A DNA stretch of 64,000 nucleotides, from NCBI RefSeq assembly GCF_024978135.1, contig NZ_JANTEZ010000005.1, positions 248,001-312,000 on the forward strand, written 5' to 3'. The DNA is from Herbiconiux gentiana (GTDB taxonomy: Bacteria > Actinomycetota > Actinomycetes > Actinomycetales > Microbacteriaceae). The stretch's first letter is position 1, and each line of letters begins with the position of its first letter. Positions 52,535 to 60,518 of this stretch are shown one piece after another. The notes under the pieces are model-generated. The model saw nothing but the letters and a program-made list of their open reading frames with translations. It did no database searches and was not told where the DNA came from. The translations under genes were made by a program, and so were the position numbers.

Positions 52535-53542
52535 GTGGCTGCGCCATCACTCGGCGAGAATGAGAACCTGAATGACGCGCATCCGGCCACCCCCACCCGA
52601 CCCGACGCGACCCCCGAGGTGCTGCGGCTCACGGCCTTCGCCGCCACCCCCGACGGCGGCAACCCCGCGGGCGTGGTGCTCGACGCCACCGGCCTCGACG
52701 ACGCCGCCCTACAGGCGATCGCGGCCGAGCTCGGCTACTCCGAGACGGCGTTCCTCGTCGACCCCGCGATCGCCGGCGACGACCACCACGTGCGGGCGCG
52801 TTACTTCTCGCCGACCGCCGAGGTGCCGTTCTGCGGCCACGCCACCATCGCCACCGCGGTCGCCCTCGCCGAGCGCCGCGGTCCCGGCGCGTTCCGCTTC
52901 GAGACTCCCGTCGGCCCCATCGCCATCGACACGACCCTCGATCCCACCCATGGTTCCGCCCTCGGTTCCACCCTCGACGGCCACCGGATGCTCGCCGCCT
53001 TCACCAGCGTCACCCCCGCCGTCCGGGCCCCCTCTGCCGACGTCGCGGCCGAACTCCTGGCCCTGCTCGGCGTCACCCCGGCCGACCTCGACCCGCGCTT
53101 CCCACTCCTGGAGGCGTTCGCGGGCAACTGGCATCCCGTGGTGGCGCTCGCCTCGCCCGCCGTCTTCGACGCCCTCACTTTCGACCCGGCGTCCCTCCGC
53201 GCCCTCATGGACCGCCGCGACTGGCGCGGCACGGTCACCGTCCTGCACGCCCCGCCCGCCGCCGCCCCGGCCCCCGCCGCCGCCGCGGCCCCGCCCGCCG
53301 AGTTCGAGGTCGAGACCCGCAACCTCTTCCCGGTCGGCGCCATCACCGAAGACCCCGCCACCGGCTCGGCGGCGGCCTCCCTAGGCGCCTACCTCCGCCA
53401 CCTCGGCGTCGTCACCACGCCCGCCCGCCTCACCATCCACCAAGGCCGCCACGTCGGCCGCCCGAGCCTCCTCGTCGCCACCATCCCACCCACCGGCGGC
53501 ATCCGCGTGGAGGGCACCGCCACCCCCATCCGAACCCGCTGA
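52535..53542 (+). CDS. PhzF-family isomerase
   Basis: 335-aa PhzF/DapF-fold protein. Motifs: TPDGGNPAGVVLDA, catalytic Glu in LGYSETAFLVD, FSPTAEVPFCGHATIATA, and AITEDPATGSAAASLGAYL. Family members isomerise dihydroanthranilate-like or other unsaturated substrates; most, like this one, have unknown substrates since no phenazine genes are near. GTG 52535 is used, but GTG 52619 (MLRLTAFAATPDGG) would give the usual family length. An Ala/Pro-rich insertion (APPAAAPAPAAAAAPPA) lies before the C-terminal motif. Confidence 0.85.
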   Translation: MAAPSLGENENLNDAHPATPTRPDATPEVLRLTAFAATPDGGNPAGVVLDATGLDDAALQAIAAELGYSETAFLVDPAIAGDDHHVRARYFSPTAEVPFCGHATIATAVALAERRGPGAFRFETPVGPIAIDTTLDPTHGSALGSTLDGHRMLAAFTSVTPAVRAPSADVAAELLALLGVTPADLDPRFPLLEAFAGNWHPVVALASPAVFDALTFDPASLRALMDRRDWRGTVTVLHAPPAAAPAPAAAAAPPAEFEVETRNLFPVGAITEDPATGSAAASLGAYLRHLGVVTTPARLTIHQGRHVGRPSLLVATIPPTGGIRVEGTATPIRTR

Positions 53543-53608
53543 AGCAGAGGTCGACTGCAGGCCGAGGGCTCCGCACTAGGGCCGTCGACCCCCACCCCGA
53601 CCCCAGAA

Positions 53609-53748
53609 TTCGGGCAGGGAAACTTGCCATTCGGGCATCCCGAGTACAGACACGCTCCGACAAATCGCCTACGTCGCAGGAAACCGCACGCGATCGCGTG
53701 TTTGTTCGGGCAGAAATCGGGTGCTCGATCTTGAGAAATGACCGGTCA
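53609..53748 (+). promoter_or_regulatory. Candidate operator region upstream of the deoR/polyol operon
   Basis: Within the 271-bp gap 53543-53813: three TTCGGGCA octamers (53609, 53630, 53705), a perfect palindrome CACGCGATCGCGTG (53687-53700), and TGACCGGTCA (53739-53748). The DNA is less GC-rich than its surroundings. DeoR proteins often bind repeated short elements. No unambiguous -35/-10 pair is visible; TTGAGA at 53731 is one possibility. Confidence 0.45.
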
Positions 53749-53813
53749 AACACCTGACCCACGAAGGTACAAATGCTCAAGGGCTAGAACCCGACGACCA
53801 CGAGGAGGTGGAC

Positions 53814-54584
53814 ATGGGCCAGGTGAGCGAAGAGCGTCGTCAACGCATCGTCACGATCGTGCGCGATGACGGTGAGGTCACGGTCAGCCGTCTTGCGGAT
53901 GACCTGGGGGTCGCAGCCGAGACGATCCGGCGTGACCTGCAGGAGCTCGAAGACCGCCGTCTCATCAAACGCACCCACGGAGGCGCGCTGCCACTCGAGA
54001 GCGGCAGCTACGAGTCGACGTTGGACTACCGGTCGGTGACCCGGGTCCCGGAGAAGCGCCGCATCGCGTCGGCCGCGGTCGAGTCCCTCGGAGGAGCTCA
54101 GACGGTGTTCCTCGACGAGGGCTACACGCCGCTGCTGATCGCCGAGGAGCTCACGCTGCTCCACGACCACCTCACGATCGTCACGGCGTCACTGGCCAAC
54201 GCCATGGCGCTGGCATCGAGCCCCCAGCACACCACCCTGCTCCTCGGCGGTCGCGTGAGGGACAGGACGCTCGCCACCGTTGACCACTTCGCCACCGACA
54301 TGCTCTCCGTGCTCAACATCGATGTCGCCATCCTCGGCGCGAACGGCATCACCCCCGACAAGGGCCTCGGCACCCCGGACCCGGCCGTCGCCGCGGTGAA
54401 GGGCATGGCGGTGAAGAGATCCACGCGTCGGATCTTCGTGGGCATCGCCACGAAATTCGGCGTCACCAGCTTCTGCAAGTTCGCTGACGTCAGAGACCTG
54501 GAGCTGATCATCACCGAGGAAGCCCTGCCCCAGAGGGAAGCCCAACGTTTCGCGGCCCTCGGTCCACGCGTCCTCCGCGTCTGA
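53814..54584 (+). CDS. DeoR-family transcriptional regulator
   Basis: 256-aa repressor. N-terminal winged helix RRQRIVTIVRDDGEVTVSRLADDLGVAAETIRRDLQEL is the DeoR signature (quoted in part: VSRLADDLGVAAETIRRDL), followed by the phosphosugar-sensing domain (GGAQTVFLDEGYTPLLIAEE, VAILGANGITPDKGLGTPD). ATG 53814 has GGAGG 6 nt upstream. First gene of the polyol/sugar operon; effector is probably a phosphorylated or free intermediate. Confidence 0.92.
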   Translation: MGQVSEERRQRIVTIVRDDGEVTVSRLADDLGVAAETIRRDLQELEDRRLIKRTHGGALPLESGSYESTLDYRSVTRVPEKRRIASAAVESLGGAQTVFLDEGYTPLLIAEELTLLHDHLTIVTASLANAMALASSPQHTTLLLGGRVRDRTLATVDHFATDMLSVLNIDVAILGANGITPDKGLGTPDPAVAAVKGMAVKRSTRRIFVGIATKFGVTSFCKFADVRDLELIITEEALPQREAQRFAALGPRVLRV

Positions 54585-54678
54585 GTCCCCTGCACCGGGG
54601 CTCTCGCCCGAATCGCGCGACGACGCGCGGTTCATCGCATCACAGCAACCCCGGTTGCCCAACAGAAAGGCACCACCC

Positions 54679-55671
54679 GTGTCCCGAAGAATCCGCATCA
54701 TCGCCCTCACCGGAACGGTCGTCCTCACGGCCGGACTCGCACTCGCCGGATGCACCTCCGACACCGCTGGCGGCACCGACGCCGGCAGCGAGACCGCCGG
54801 CAGCACGCTGTCGATCCAGTTCGTCAACCCGCTGCCCAACTACCCGAGCTGGCGCGCCATCGGCGACTGTCTCGCCGAGGAGGCGAAGAGCCAGGGAGTC
54901 GACTTCACCGAGAGCGGGCCCACCGGATCGGCCATGGATCCGACCACCATGATCACCCAGATCCAGAGCGCCATCGCCAACAAGAAGGGGGCCATCATGA
55001 CCCTTCCCGCCAGCGACGCCTTCGGGCCGATCCTCACGCAGGCCCAGGATGCCGGCATCGTCACGACCACCTTCTACGGCGACGGCGCCGACGACAGCGG
55101 AGCCGACATCAACGTGGGCGTGGACTGGACGGAGCTCGGCAAGCTGTACGTGGAGGCGATCGAGACGATCCCCGGCGACAAGAAGGTCGGCCTGATGACC
55201 TCGGCCGACACCGGCATCGGCAAGTCGTGGATGGATGGCGTCAAGTCGGCCGCCGAGGGTCTCGACGACTTCGAGATCGTCGGCGAGGTCTACACCGGGG
55301 ACGACTCATCCAAGGCGCTGGACCAGACCAACGCCCTGCTGACGGCCCACCCCGAGGTCAACGTCATCACCACCAACCTCGGCACGGCCACCGCAGGCAC
55401 TCTGTCCGCGCTCGAGGCGAAGAACCTCACCGGCAAGGTCCAGTTCCTCGGCAACGGTCCCGACAACGGCGGGAAGGAAGCCCTCCAGGCCGGAACCGAG
55501 TACCGCATCCTCATGCAGGACCTGTGCGGTGCCGCGAAGAAGTCCCTCGTCGCCACCGTGGAAGCGCTGAAGAGCGGTGAAGCCGGGGGTGAGACCCTCC
55601 AGATCCCCATGGGATTCATCATGGCCGGCACCGACGACTACGACGACCTGGTCGCGAAGAACTGGGGCTAG
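54679..55671 (+). CDS. CUT2 sugar/polyol-binding lipoprotein
   Basis: 330-aa binding lipoprotein; lipobox LALAGC (Cys about 26). Lobe 1 begins LSIQFVNPLPNYPSWRAIG, less ribose-like than the other two binding proteins here; lobe 2 has VNVITTNLGTATAGTLSALE. GTG 54679 with AGAAAGG 8 nt upstream is preferred over TTG 54655. It is followed by a perfect hairpin. Substrate probably a polyol or a derivative, judging from the dehydrogenase at the operon end. Confidence 0.9.
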   Translation: MSRRIRIIALTGTVVLTAGLALAGCTSDTAGGTDAGSETAGSTLSIQFVNPLPNYPSWRAIGDCLAEEAKSQGVDFTESGPTGSAMDPTTMITQIQSAIANKKGAIMTLPASDAFGPILTQAQDAGIVTTTFYGDGADDSGADINVGVDWTELGKLYVEAIETIPGDKKVGLMTSADTGIGKSWMDGVKSAAEGLDDFEIVGEVYTGDDSSKALDQTNALLTAHPEVNVITTNLGTATAGTLSALEAKNLTGKVQFLGNGPDNGGKEALQAGTEYRILMQDLCGAAKKSLVATVEALKSGEAGGETLQIPMGFIMAGTDDYDDLVAKNWG

Positions 55672-55680
55672 CCCTCCCCC

Positions 55681-55713
55681 GGGTGGGGCTCCGGCGCGGC
55701 CGGAGCCCCACCC
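55681..55713 (+). terminator. Perfect 14-bp-stem hairpin after the binding-protein gene
   Basis: GGGTGGGGCTCCGG (55681-55694), loop CGCGG, exact complement (55700-55713). It lies 9 nt after the binding-protein stop and inside the operon, in the same position as the hairpin at 23436. Likely mRNA stabiliser or partial terminator. Confidence 0.8.
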
Positions 55714-55750
55714 GCCGTCCACCATCCGCACACTGGAACGAAGGCACGCG

Positions 55751-56527
55751 ATGTCCCCCCTCTCACAAACCTCCCCCGCTCTCGAGCTCCGCGCCGTCCG
55801 CAAGTCCTTCGGGCCCGTCAACGCGCTCTCCCATGTCGACTTCGCCGCCTATCCCGGCGAGGTCCATGCCATCGTCGGCGACAACGGAGCCGGCAAGTCC
55901 ACGATGATCAAGATCGTCACCGGTATCCACAAAGGCGACGGTGGCACCATCCTCGTGAACGGGCAGGAGATGGATCTCCGCCACGACGCCTCTCAGTCGC
56001 AGGACCGGGGCATCGCCGTGGTCTACCAGGACCTCGCCCTGGTCGAGTGCCTCGACATCAGCACCAACATGGCCCTGGGGAACCTTCCCTATCGATGGGG
56101 GGTGTTCCTCGATCGCAAGCGAATGGATGCCGAAGCCGCAGCCGCTCTGAAAGACCTCAACGCCCGGGTCGGCGACGTCCGCACGCCGGTCGGGTTGCTC
56201 TCGGGCGGTCAGCGTCAGGTCGTCGCGATCGCCCGAGCGGTCCGGATGAACAAGCCGATCATCCTCCTCGACGAGCCCACCGCTGCCCTCGGAGTCCAGG
56301 AATCCGCGTACGTGGGCCGCACGCTCGACCGGTTGCGGGCCGACGGCAAAGCCGTCATCTGCATCAGCCACGACCTCGAGTTCGTCTTCAAGCACTCCGA
56401 TCGCATCACCGTCCTCCGGCTCGGCAGAACCGTGGGCACCCGCACGACCGCAGATGTCAGCCGCGACGAGATCATCTCCCTGATCACCGGAGCCGCTCCT
56501 GCCGACACCCTCCAGGAGGCATCATGA
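55751..56527 (+). CDS. CUT2-family ABC transporter ATPase
   Basis: 258-aa single-domain ATPase. Walker A GDNGAGKSTMIKI, Q-loop VYQDLAL, signature LSGGQRQVVAIARAV, Walker B IILLDEPTAALGVQES, H-switch VICISHDLEF. Third ATPase of this single-domain CUT2 type in the window; all share DEPTAALGV. ATG 55751. Overlaps the permease start by 4 bp. Confidence 0.92.
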   Translation: MSPLSQTSPALELRAVRKSFGPVNALSHVDFAAYPGEVHAIVGDNGAGKSTMIKIVTGIHKGDGGTILVNGQEMDLRHDASQSQDRGIAVVYQDLALVECLDISTNMALGNLPYRWGVFLDRKRMDAEAAAALKDLNARVGDVRTPVGLLSGGQRQVVAIARAVRMNKPIILLDEPTAALGVQESAYVGRTLDRLRADGKAVICISHDLEFVFKHSDRITVLRLGRTVGTRTTADVSRDEIISLITGAAPADTLQEAS

Positions 56528-57540
56528 GCACGACAGCAACCGCAGAACTGGCCGTCCAGACCGAGCGGCGCGACACACCCCGGACTCCGATCCTGCGAGC
56601 CGTCCTCCTCCGGCAGGAGACCTGGCTCCTCGCCGTCGTCGTGGTGATCGCCGTCATCGCGTCGGTCCGGAACCCCAACTTCATGAACCCCGACAATCTC
56701 GTCGAGATCCTGCGGGGCAGCGTCATCTACTTCATCATGGGCTGCGGAGCGGCACTGCTCGTGATCGGCGGGGGCCTCGACTTCTCCGTGGGCGCGATCT
56801 TCACGATCAGCGCCCTCGTCGGCACGAGTCTGATCAGTCAGGGCGTACCGATCGTCGTCGGCATCCTGGCAGCCCTCGCCGTCGGCGCACTGGCGGGCGT
56901 GGTCAACCACCTCATCGTGACCTACTGGCACGTGCCACCCATCATCGCGACCCTCGGGACCTTCTTCATCGCCCTGGGCCTCAGCGCCCTCATCACGGGT
57001 GGCAACGACGTGGTCCCGCTCCCGGCCGACTTCATGAAACTGGGCCAGGGCTCGGTCCTGTTCGTGCCGAACGTCATCTGGTACGGCCTCATCGTCGGCG
57101 CACTCTTCTACCTCGTTCTGGAGCGCACGCGCTTCGGCATCAACGTGCGAGCAGTCGGCGGCAACCGGCAGGCGGCCGTCGGCAACGGGCTGCGGGTCGT
57201 CCGGATCGACCTCGTCCTGTACGTCCTGGCCGGAGTGACGGCGGCGATCGCCGGCATGATCTACTCCGCCCGTGTCGGTGCGGGACAGGTGGAAGCCGGC
57301 GGATCGTCGGTGACCCTCGTGGTCGTCACCGGCGTGCTCATCGGCGGGGTCAGCCTCCTCGGTGGGCTGGGCTCGATCACCGGGGTCGCGGTGGGAGCCG
57401 TGCTGCTCTCGGTCATCGACAACGCGTTGATCGTGGCGCAGATCCCTCCGCAGTACAACAACGTCGTGGTCGGCGCCATCCTCGTCGGAGCGGTGGCCGT
57501 CGACCACCTGCGACGCAAGCAGCTGTACAAGCCGCGATGA
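56524..57540 (+). CDS. CUT2 ABC transporter permease
   Basis: 338-aa RbsC-like permease, sole permease of this operon. Motifs: VIGGGLDFSVGAIFTISAL, VPPIIATLGTFFIALGL, and coupling loop VRAVGGNRQAAVGNGLRVVRIDL. About nine helices. GGAGG precedes ATG 56524; its stop overlaps the esterase start (ATGA). Confidence 0.92.
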   Translation: MSTTATAELAVQTERRDTPRTPILRAVLLRQETWLLAVVVVIAVIASVRNPNFMNPDNLVEILRGSVIYFIMGCGAALLVIGGGLDFSVGAIFTISALVGTSLISQGVPIVVGILAALAVGALAGVVNHLIVTYWHVPPIIATLGTFFIALGLSALITGGNDVVPLPADFMKLGQGSVLFVPNVIWYGLIVGALFYLVLERTRFGINVRAVGGNRQAAVGNGLRVVRIDLVLYVLAGVTAAIAGMIYSARVGAGQVEAGGSSVTLVVVTGVLIGGVSLLGGLGSITGVAVGAVLLSVIDNALIVAQIPPQYNNVVVGAILVGAVAVDHLRRKQLYKPR

Positions 57541-58520
57541 GCGCGCGCCTCGATCCGGCGACCGCGGCTCTGCTCGCCGAGATCAATCAGCAGCCTCCCT
57601 CCCTCGCCCTCGACTCGACCCCCGATGAGCTTCGGGCCGGATTCTCCGAGCTCCTCCGGCACCTCCACCCCGACACCCCGTCTCCGTTCATCGGCAGCGT
57701 CCGCGCGGACGTGGTCGGGTCGGCGCAGGGTGGGGTACCGGTTCGTGTCTACGATCCGGTGGGCGCGACCGGGGAGGACGTCGTCGTCTACCTCCACGGC
57801 GGCGGCTGGGTGCTGGGCGGGTTGGACTCCGCGGAGCCGGCGGCCTCCGGCCTCGCGACCGCTATGGGTGTCCGCGTGATCTCCGTGGACTACCGGCTGT
57901 CACCCGAGCACCCGCACCCCGCCGCCTATGACGACGCCCTGGCCGTCACGCGCGCCGTGGCCGCGACGAAGCCGCGCTGGTTGGGCGTCGCCGGGGACAG
58001 TGCAGGAGGCAACTTGGCAGCGGCGGTCGGGCTCGCTGCAGCCGACCGCCAGGTCCACGTCGATGCGCAACTGCTGTTCTACCCCGCCCTCGACCCGTCG
58101 ATGCGCGCGCCCTCGCACGCCGAATTCGCCGACGGCTTCCTGCTGACCGGCGAGGCGATGGCTTACTACTGGGACGCCTATCGAGGGCCTTCGCGATCGG
58201 CCGGCGCATCGTTCGCCCCGCTCGACGCCCCGTCGGTCGCCGGATCGCCGGCGACCGTGCTCGCCACCGCCGGCCACGACCCCCTCCGCGACGAGGGCGC
58301 GCGGTTCGCCGAGCGCCTGGCCGACAGCGGCGTACCGACCGTCCACCTCCGATCGCCGTCGCTCGTCCACGGATGGGTCGACCAGATGGACCGCGTTCCC
58401 GAGGCCGCCGCCGCCTTCCGTCGGGCCGTCGGCGTCTTCGACGGCCTGCGGCGGGACCACCTCACCGCTGTCGAAGGGTCGACATCAGCCCGGAAGCGAG
58501 AAGACCATGTCCGCAACTGA
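57537..58520 (+). CDS. Alpha/beta hydrolase, hormone-sensitive-lipase (family IV) esterase
   Basis: 327-aa esterase. Oxyanion motif YLHGGGWVLGG (about 83-93), nucleophile elbow GVAGDSAGGNLAAA (Ser about 157), catalytic Asp in ATAGHDPLRDEGARF and His in SPSLVHGWVDQM. No signal peptide, so it acts in the cytoplasm after uptake. It overlaps the permease and the polyol dehydrogenase genes, which ties ester hydrolysis to this transport system. An acylated sugar alcohol as imported substrate is an attractive inference. Confidence 0.9.
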   Translation: MSARLDPATAALLAEINQQPPSLALDSTPDELRAGFSELLRHLHPDTPSPFIGSVRADVVGSAQGGVPVRVYDPVGATGEDVVVYLHGGGWVLGGLDSAEPAASGLATAMGVRVISVDYRLSPEHPHPAAYDDALAVTRAVAATKPRWLGVAGDSAGGNLAAAVGLAAADRQVHVDAQLLFYPALDPSMRAPSHAEFADGFLLTGEAMAYYWDAYRGPSRSAGASFAPLDAPSVAGSPATVLATAGHDPLRDEGARFAERLADSGVPTVHLRSPSLVHGWVDQMDRVPEAAAAFRRAVGVFDGLRRDHLTAVEGSTSARKREDHVRN

Positions 58521-59985
58521 GACGCAGAGCGTCCCCATCCCCCTCCCCGGCTACGATCGCTCGGGGCTGACCGCGGGGATCATGCACATCGGCGTGGGCA
58601 ACTTCCACCGAGCCCATCAGGCCGCCGTCATCGACGAACTGCTCGAGAAGGGGCTCGCACGCGACTTCGCGATCTGCGGCGTCGGGGTGCTCCCCGGCGA
58701 CCGCCACATGCGGGACATCCTGCGCGACCAGGACGGCCTCTACCTGCTCGAGCTGCGGCATCCGGACGGGCGACGGGAACAGCGCATCATCGGGTCGATC
58801 GTCGACTACCTCTACCTGCCCGACGACCCGGAGGCCGTCGTGGAGAAGATGGCGGGCGTCTCCACCCGCATCGTGTCCCTCACCATCACGGAAGGGGGTT
58901 ACAAGACGGACTTCACGACGAACACCTTCGACGCCGCCGATGCCGAGGTGCGGCGCGATCTCGAGCACCCCGAGCATCCGGGCACCGTCTTCGGCCTCAT
59001 CGTGGAAGCGCTCGCCCGGAGGCGGGCCGCGGGTCGGGTCCCGTTCACCGTGCTGTCGTGCGACAACCTGCCGATGAACGGCGAGGTGACCCGGAATGCG
59101 CTCGTCTCGTTCGCGGCCCTGCGGGATCAGGAGCTGGCGCGCTGGATCGACGAGGAAGTGGCGTTCCCGAACTCGATGGTGGACCGGATCACCCCGGCCA
59201 CCACCGACCGGGATCGAGAGTACGTGCGCGATCGGCTCGGGGTCGAGGACGCCTGGCCGGTGGCGGCGGAACCGTTCTTCCAGTGGGTGGTCGAGGACTC
59301 CTTCACCGCGGGCAGGCCGCCGTTCGAGCAGACGGACGTGCAGATCGTCGACGACGTCGCTCCCTACGAGCTGATGAAGCTCCGTCTGCTCAACGGCTCC
59401 CACCAGGCGCTGGCGTACTTCGGCGCTCTCGCCGGTCACGAGTTCGTGGAGGAGGCGATGGCCGACGAGGACCTCGTGCGCTTCCTCGAGCGGTACATGT
59501 CGGAGGTGCTCCCCACGGTGCCGGCCGTCCCCGGGATCGACCTCCGGGAGTATCGACGGGTCCTCCTGGAGCGGTTCTCGAACCCCGCCATCCGCGACAC
59601 CCTGGCCAGGCTGTGCGCAGACTCCAGCAATCGCATCCCGAAATTCGTGGTGCCGTCGATCCTGGAGAACCGCGCCGCGGGTCGGCCCGTGGAGTTCGGG
59701 GCGGCCGTGCTCGCCAGCTGGGCCCGGTACGCGATCGGCGTCGACGAGTCGGGCGGTCCGATCCACGTCGTGGACGTGAACGGTGCCGAACGCCGCCGAG
59801 CCGCGGAGCGGGAGCGATCCGACGCCGGCGCTTTCCTGCGCGACACCAGGATGTTCGGCGCTCTCGCGTCCGATCGGGACTTCGTCGATGCGTTCCATCG
59901 TCTGTTCATCAGCATCTGCGACGACGGCGCACGCGCTACCTATCAGCGGCTCGCGGGCACGTCGCCGTCCGGGGAGGGGGACTGA
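58507..59985 (+). CDS. Mannitol dehydrogenase family oxidoreductase
   Basis: 492-aa long-chain polyol dehydrogenase (mannitol 2-dehydrogenase/fructuronate reductase group) interconverting a polyol and ketose with NAD(P). Cofactor region GIMHIGVGNFHRAHQAAV. Catalytic Lys-x4-Asn-x2-His motif: LMKLRLLNGSHQALAYFG. C-terminal helical domain with PKFVVPSILENRAAGRP. Its start overlaps the esterase by 14 bp. Last gene of the operon; product would enter central metabolism as a ketose. The exact polyol (mannitol, arabitol or other) cannot be told. Confidence 0.92.
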   Translation: MSATETQSVPIPLPGYDRSGLTAGIMHIGVGNFHRAHQAAVIDELLEKGLARDFAICGVGVLPGDRHMRDILRDQDGLYLLELRHPDGRREQRIIGSIVDYLYLPDDPEAVVEKMAGVSTRIVSLTITEGGYKTDFTTNTFDAADAEVRRDLEHPEHPGTVFGLIVEALARRRAAGRVPFTVLSCDNLPMNGEVTRNALVSFAALRDQELARWIDEEVAFPNSMVDRITPATTDRDREYVRDRLGVEDAWPVAAEPFFQWVVEDSFTAGRPPFEQTDVQIVDDVAPYELMKLRLLNGSHQALAYFGALAGHEFVEEAMADEDLVRFLERYMSEVLPTVPAVPGIDLREYRRVLLERFSNPAIRDTLARLCADSSNRIPKFVVPSILENRAAGRPVEFGAAVLASWARYAIGVDESGGPIHVVDVNGAERRRAAERERSDAGAFLRDTRMFGALASDRDFVDAFHRLFISICDDGARATYQRLAGTSPSGEGD

Positions 59986-59986
59986 C

Positions 59987-60027
59987 GGGGCGGGGCGGGG
60001 CTGGGCCGGGGCGGGGCTGGGCCGGGG
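59987..60027 (+). repeat. G-tract array with 16-bp tandem duplication (possible G-quadruplex)
   Basis: Eight runs of 3-4 G spaced by 1-2 nt. A 16-bp unit (59992-60007) repeats perfectly at 60008-60023. It fills the gap between the convergent dehydrogenase and RidA genes and could act in termination. Confidence 0.8.
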
Positions 60028-60040
60028 CGCGGCCCAGGGG

Positions 60041-60436
60041 TCAGGGGGCGAGCGCAGCGACCGCCGCGATCTCCACGAGGGCCCCCGGCACGCCGAGGCC
60101 CGCGACGAAGGCGGCGGTGACGAGGGGCGGATGCTCCGACGCGAGCTCCCCCGCGATCGCCCCGTAGCCCGCCCGGAGGTCGGCGCCCTCGACGAAGAGC
60201 ACGGTCCACTGCACGACGTCGTCGAGCGTCGCCCCCGCGGCGGCGAGCGCCACCCGCGCGTTCTGCAGGGCGCGGGACGCCTGGGCTCCGACGTCGGCGG
60301 CGACGATCGCACCCGACTCGTCGACGCCGTTCTGGCCGCCGACGTAGATGGTGGTCGCGCCCGGCGGCACCACGGCGACGTGACTGAAGGCGGGGCTGTG
60401 CACGAGCCCCGGGGGGCGGATCCGTTCGATGGCCAT
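60041..60436 (-). CDS. RidA family protein
   Basis: 131-aa YjgF/YER057c/UK114 protein. Typical segments: PGLVHSPAFSHVAVVPPG, TIYVGGQNGVDESGAIV, LQNARVALAAAGATLDDVVQ and VEIAAVAALAP. The canonical enamine/imine deaminase Arg position appears altered (LVTAAFVAGLGVPGALVEI), so it may belong to a subgroup with another activity. ATG 60436 is chosen (MAIERIRPPG). It lies downstream of the flavoprotein gene on the same strand, 82 bp after its stop. Confidence 0.85.
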   Translation of the reverse strand: MAIERIRPPGLVHSPAFSHVAVVPPGATTIYVGGQNGVDESGAIVAADVGAQASRALQNARVALAAAGATLDDVVQWTVLFVEGADLRAGYGAIAGELASEHPPLVTAAFVAGLGVPGALVEIAAVAALAP

Positions 60437-60518
60437 GCCCCACGATGCCACCGCCGGCGGCCCGGCCGGAAGCCCCCCGACCTCCGCGATCGCCGAGGGC
60501 CGCCCGAGCCCCCGACCC

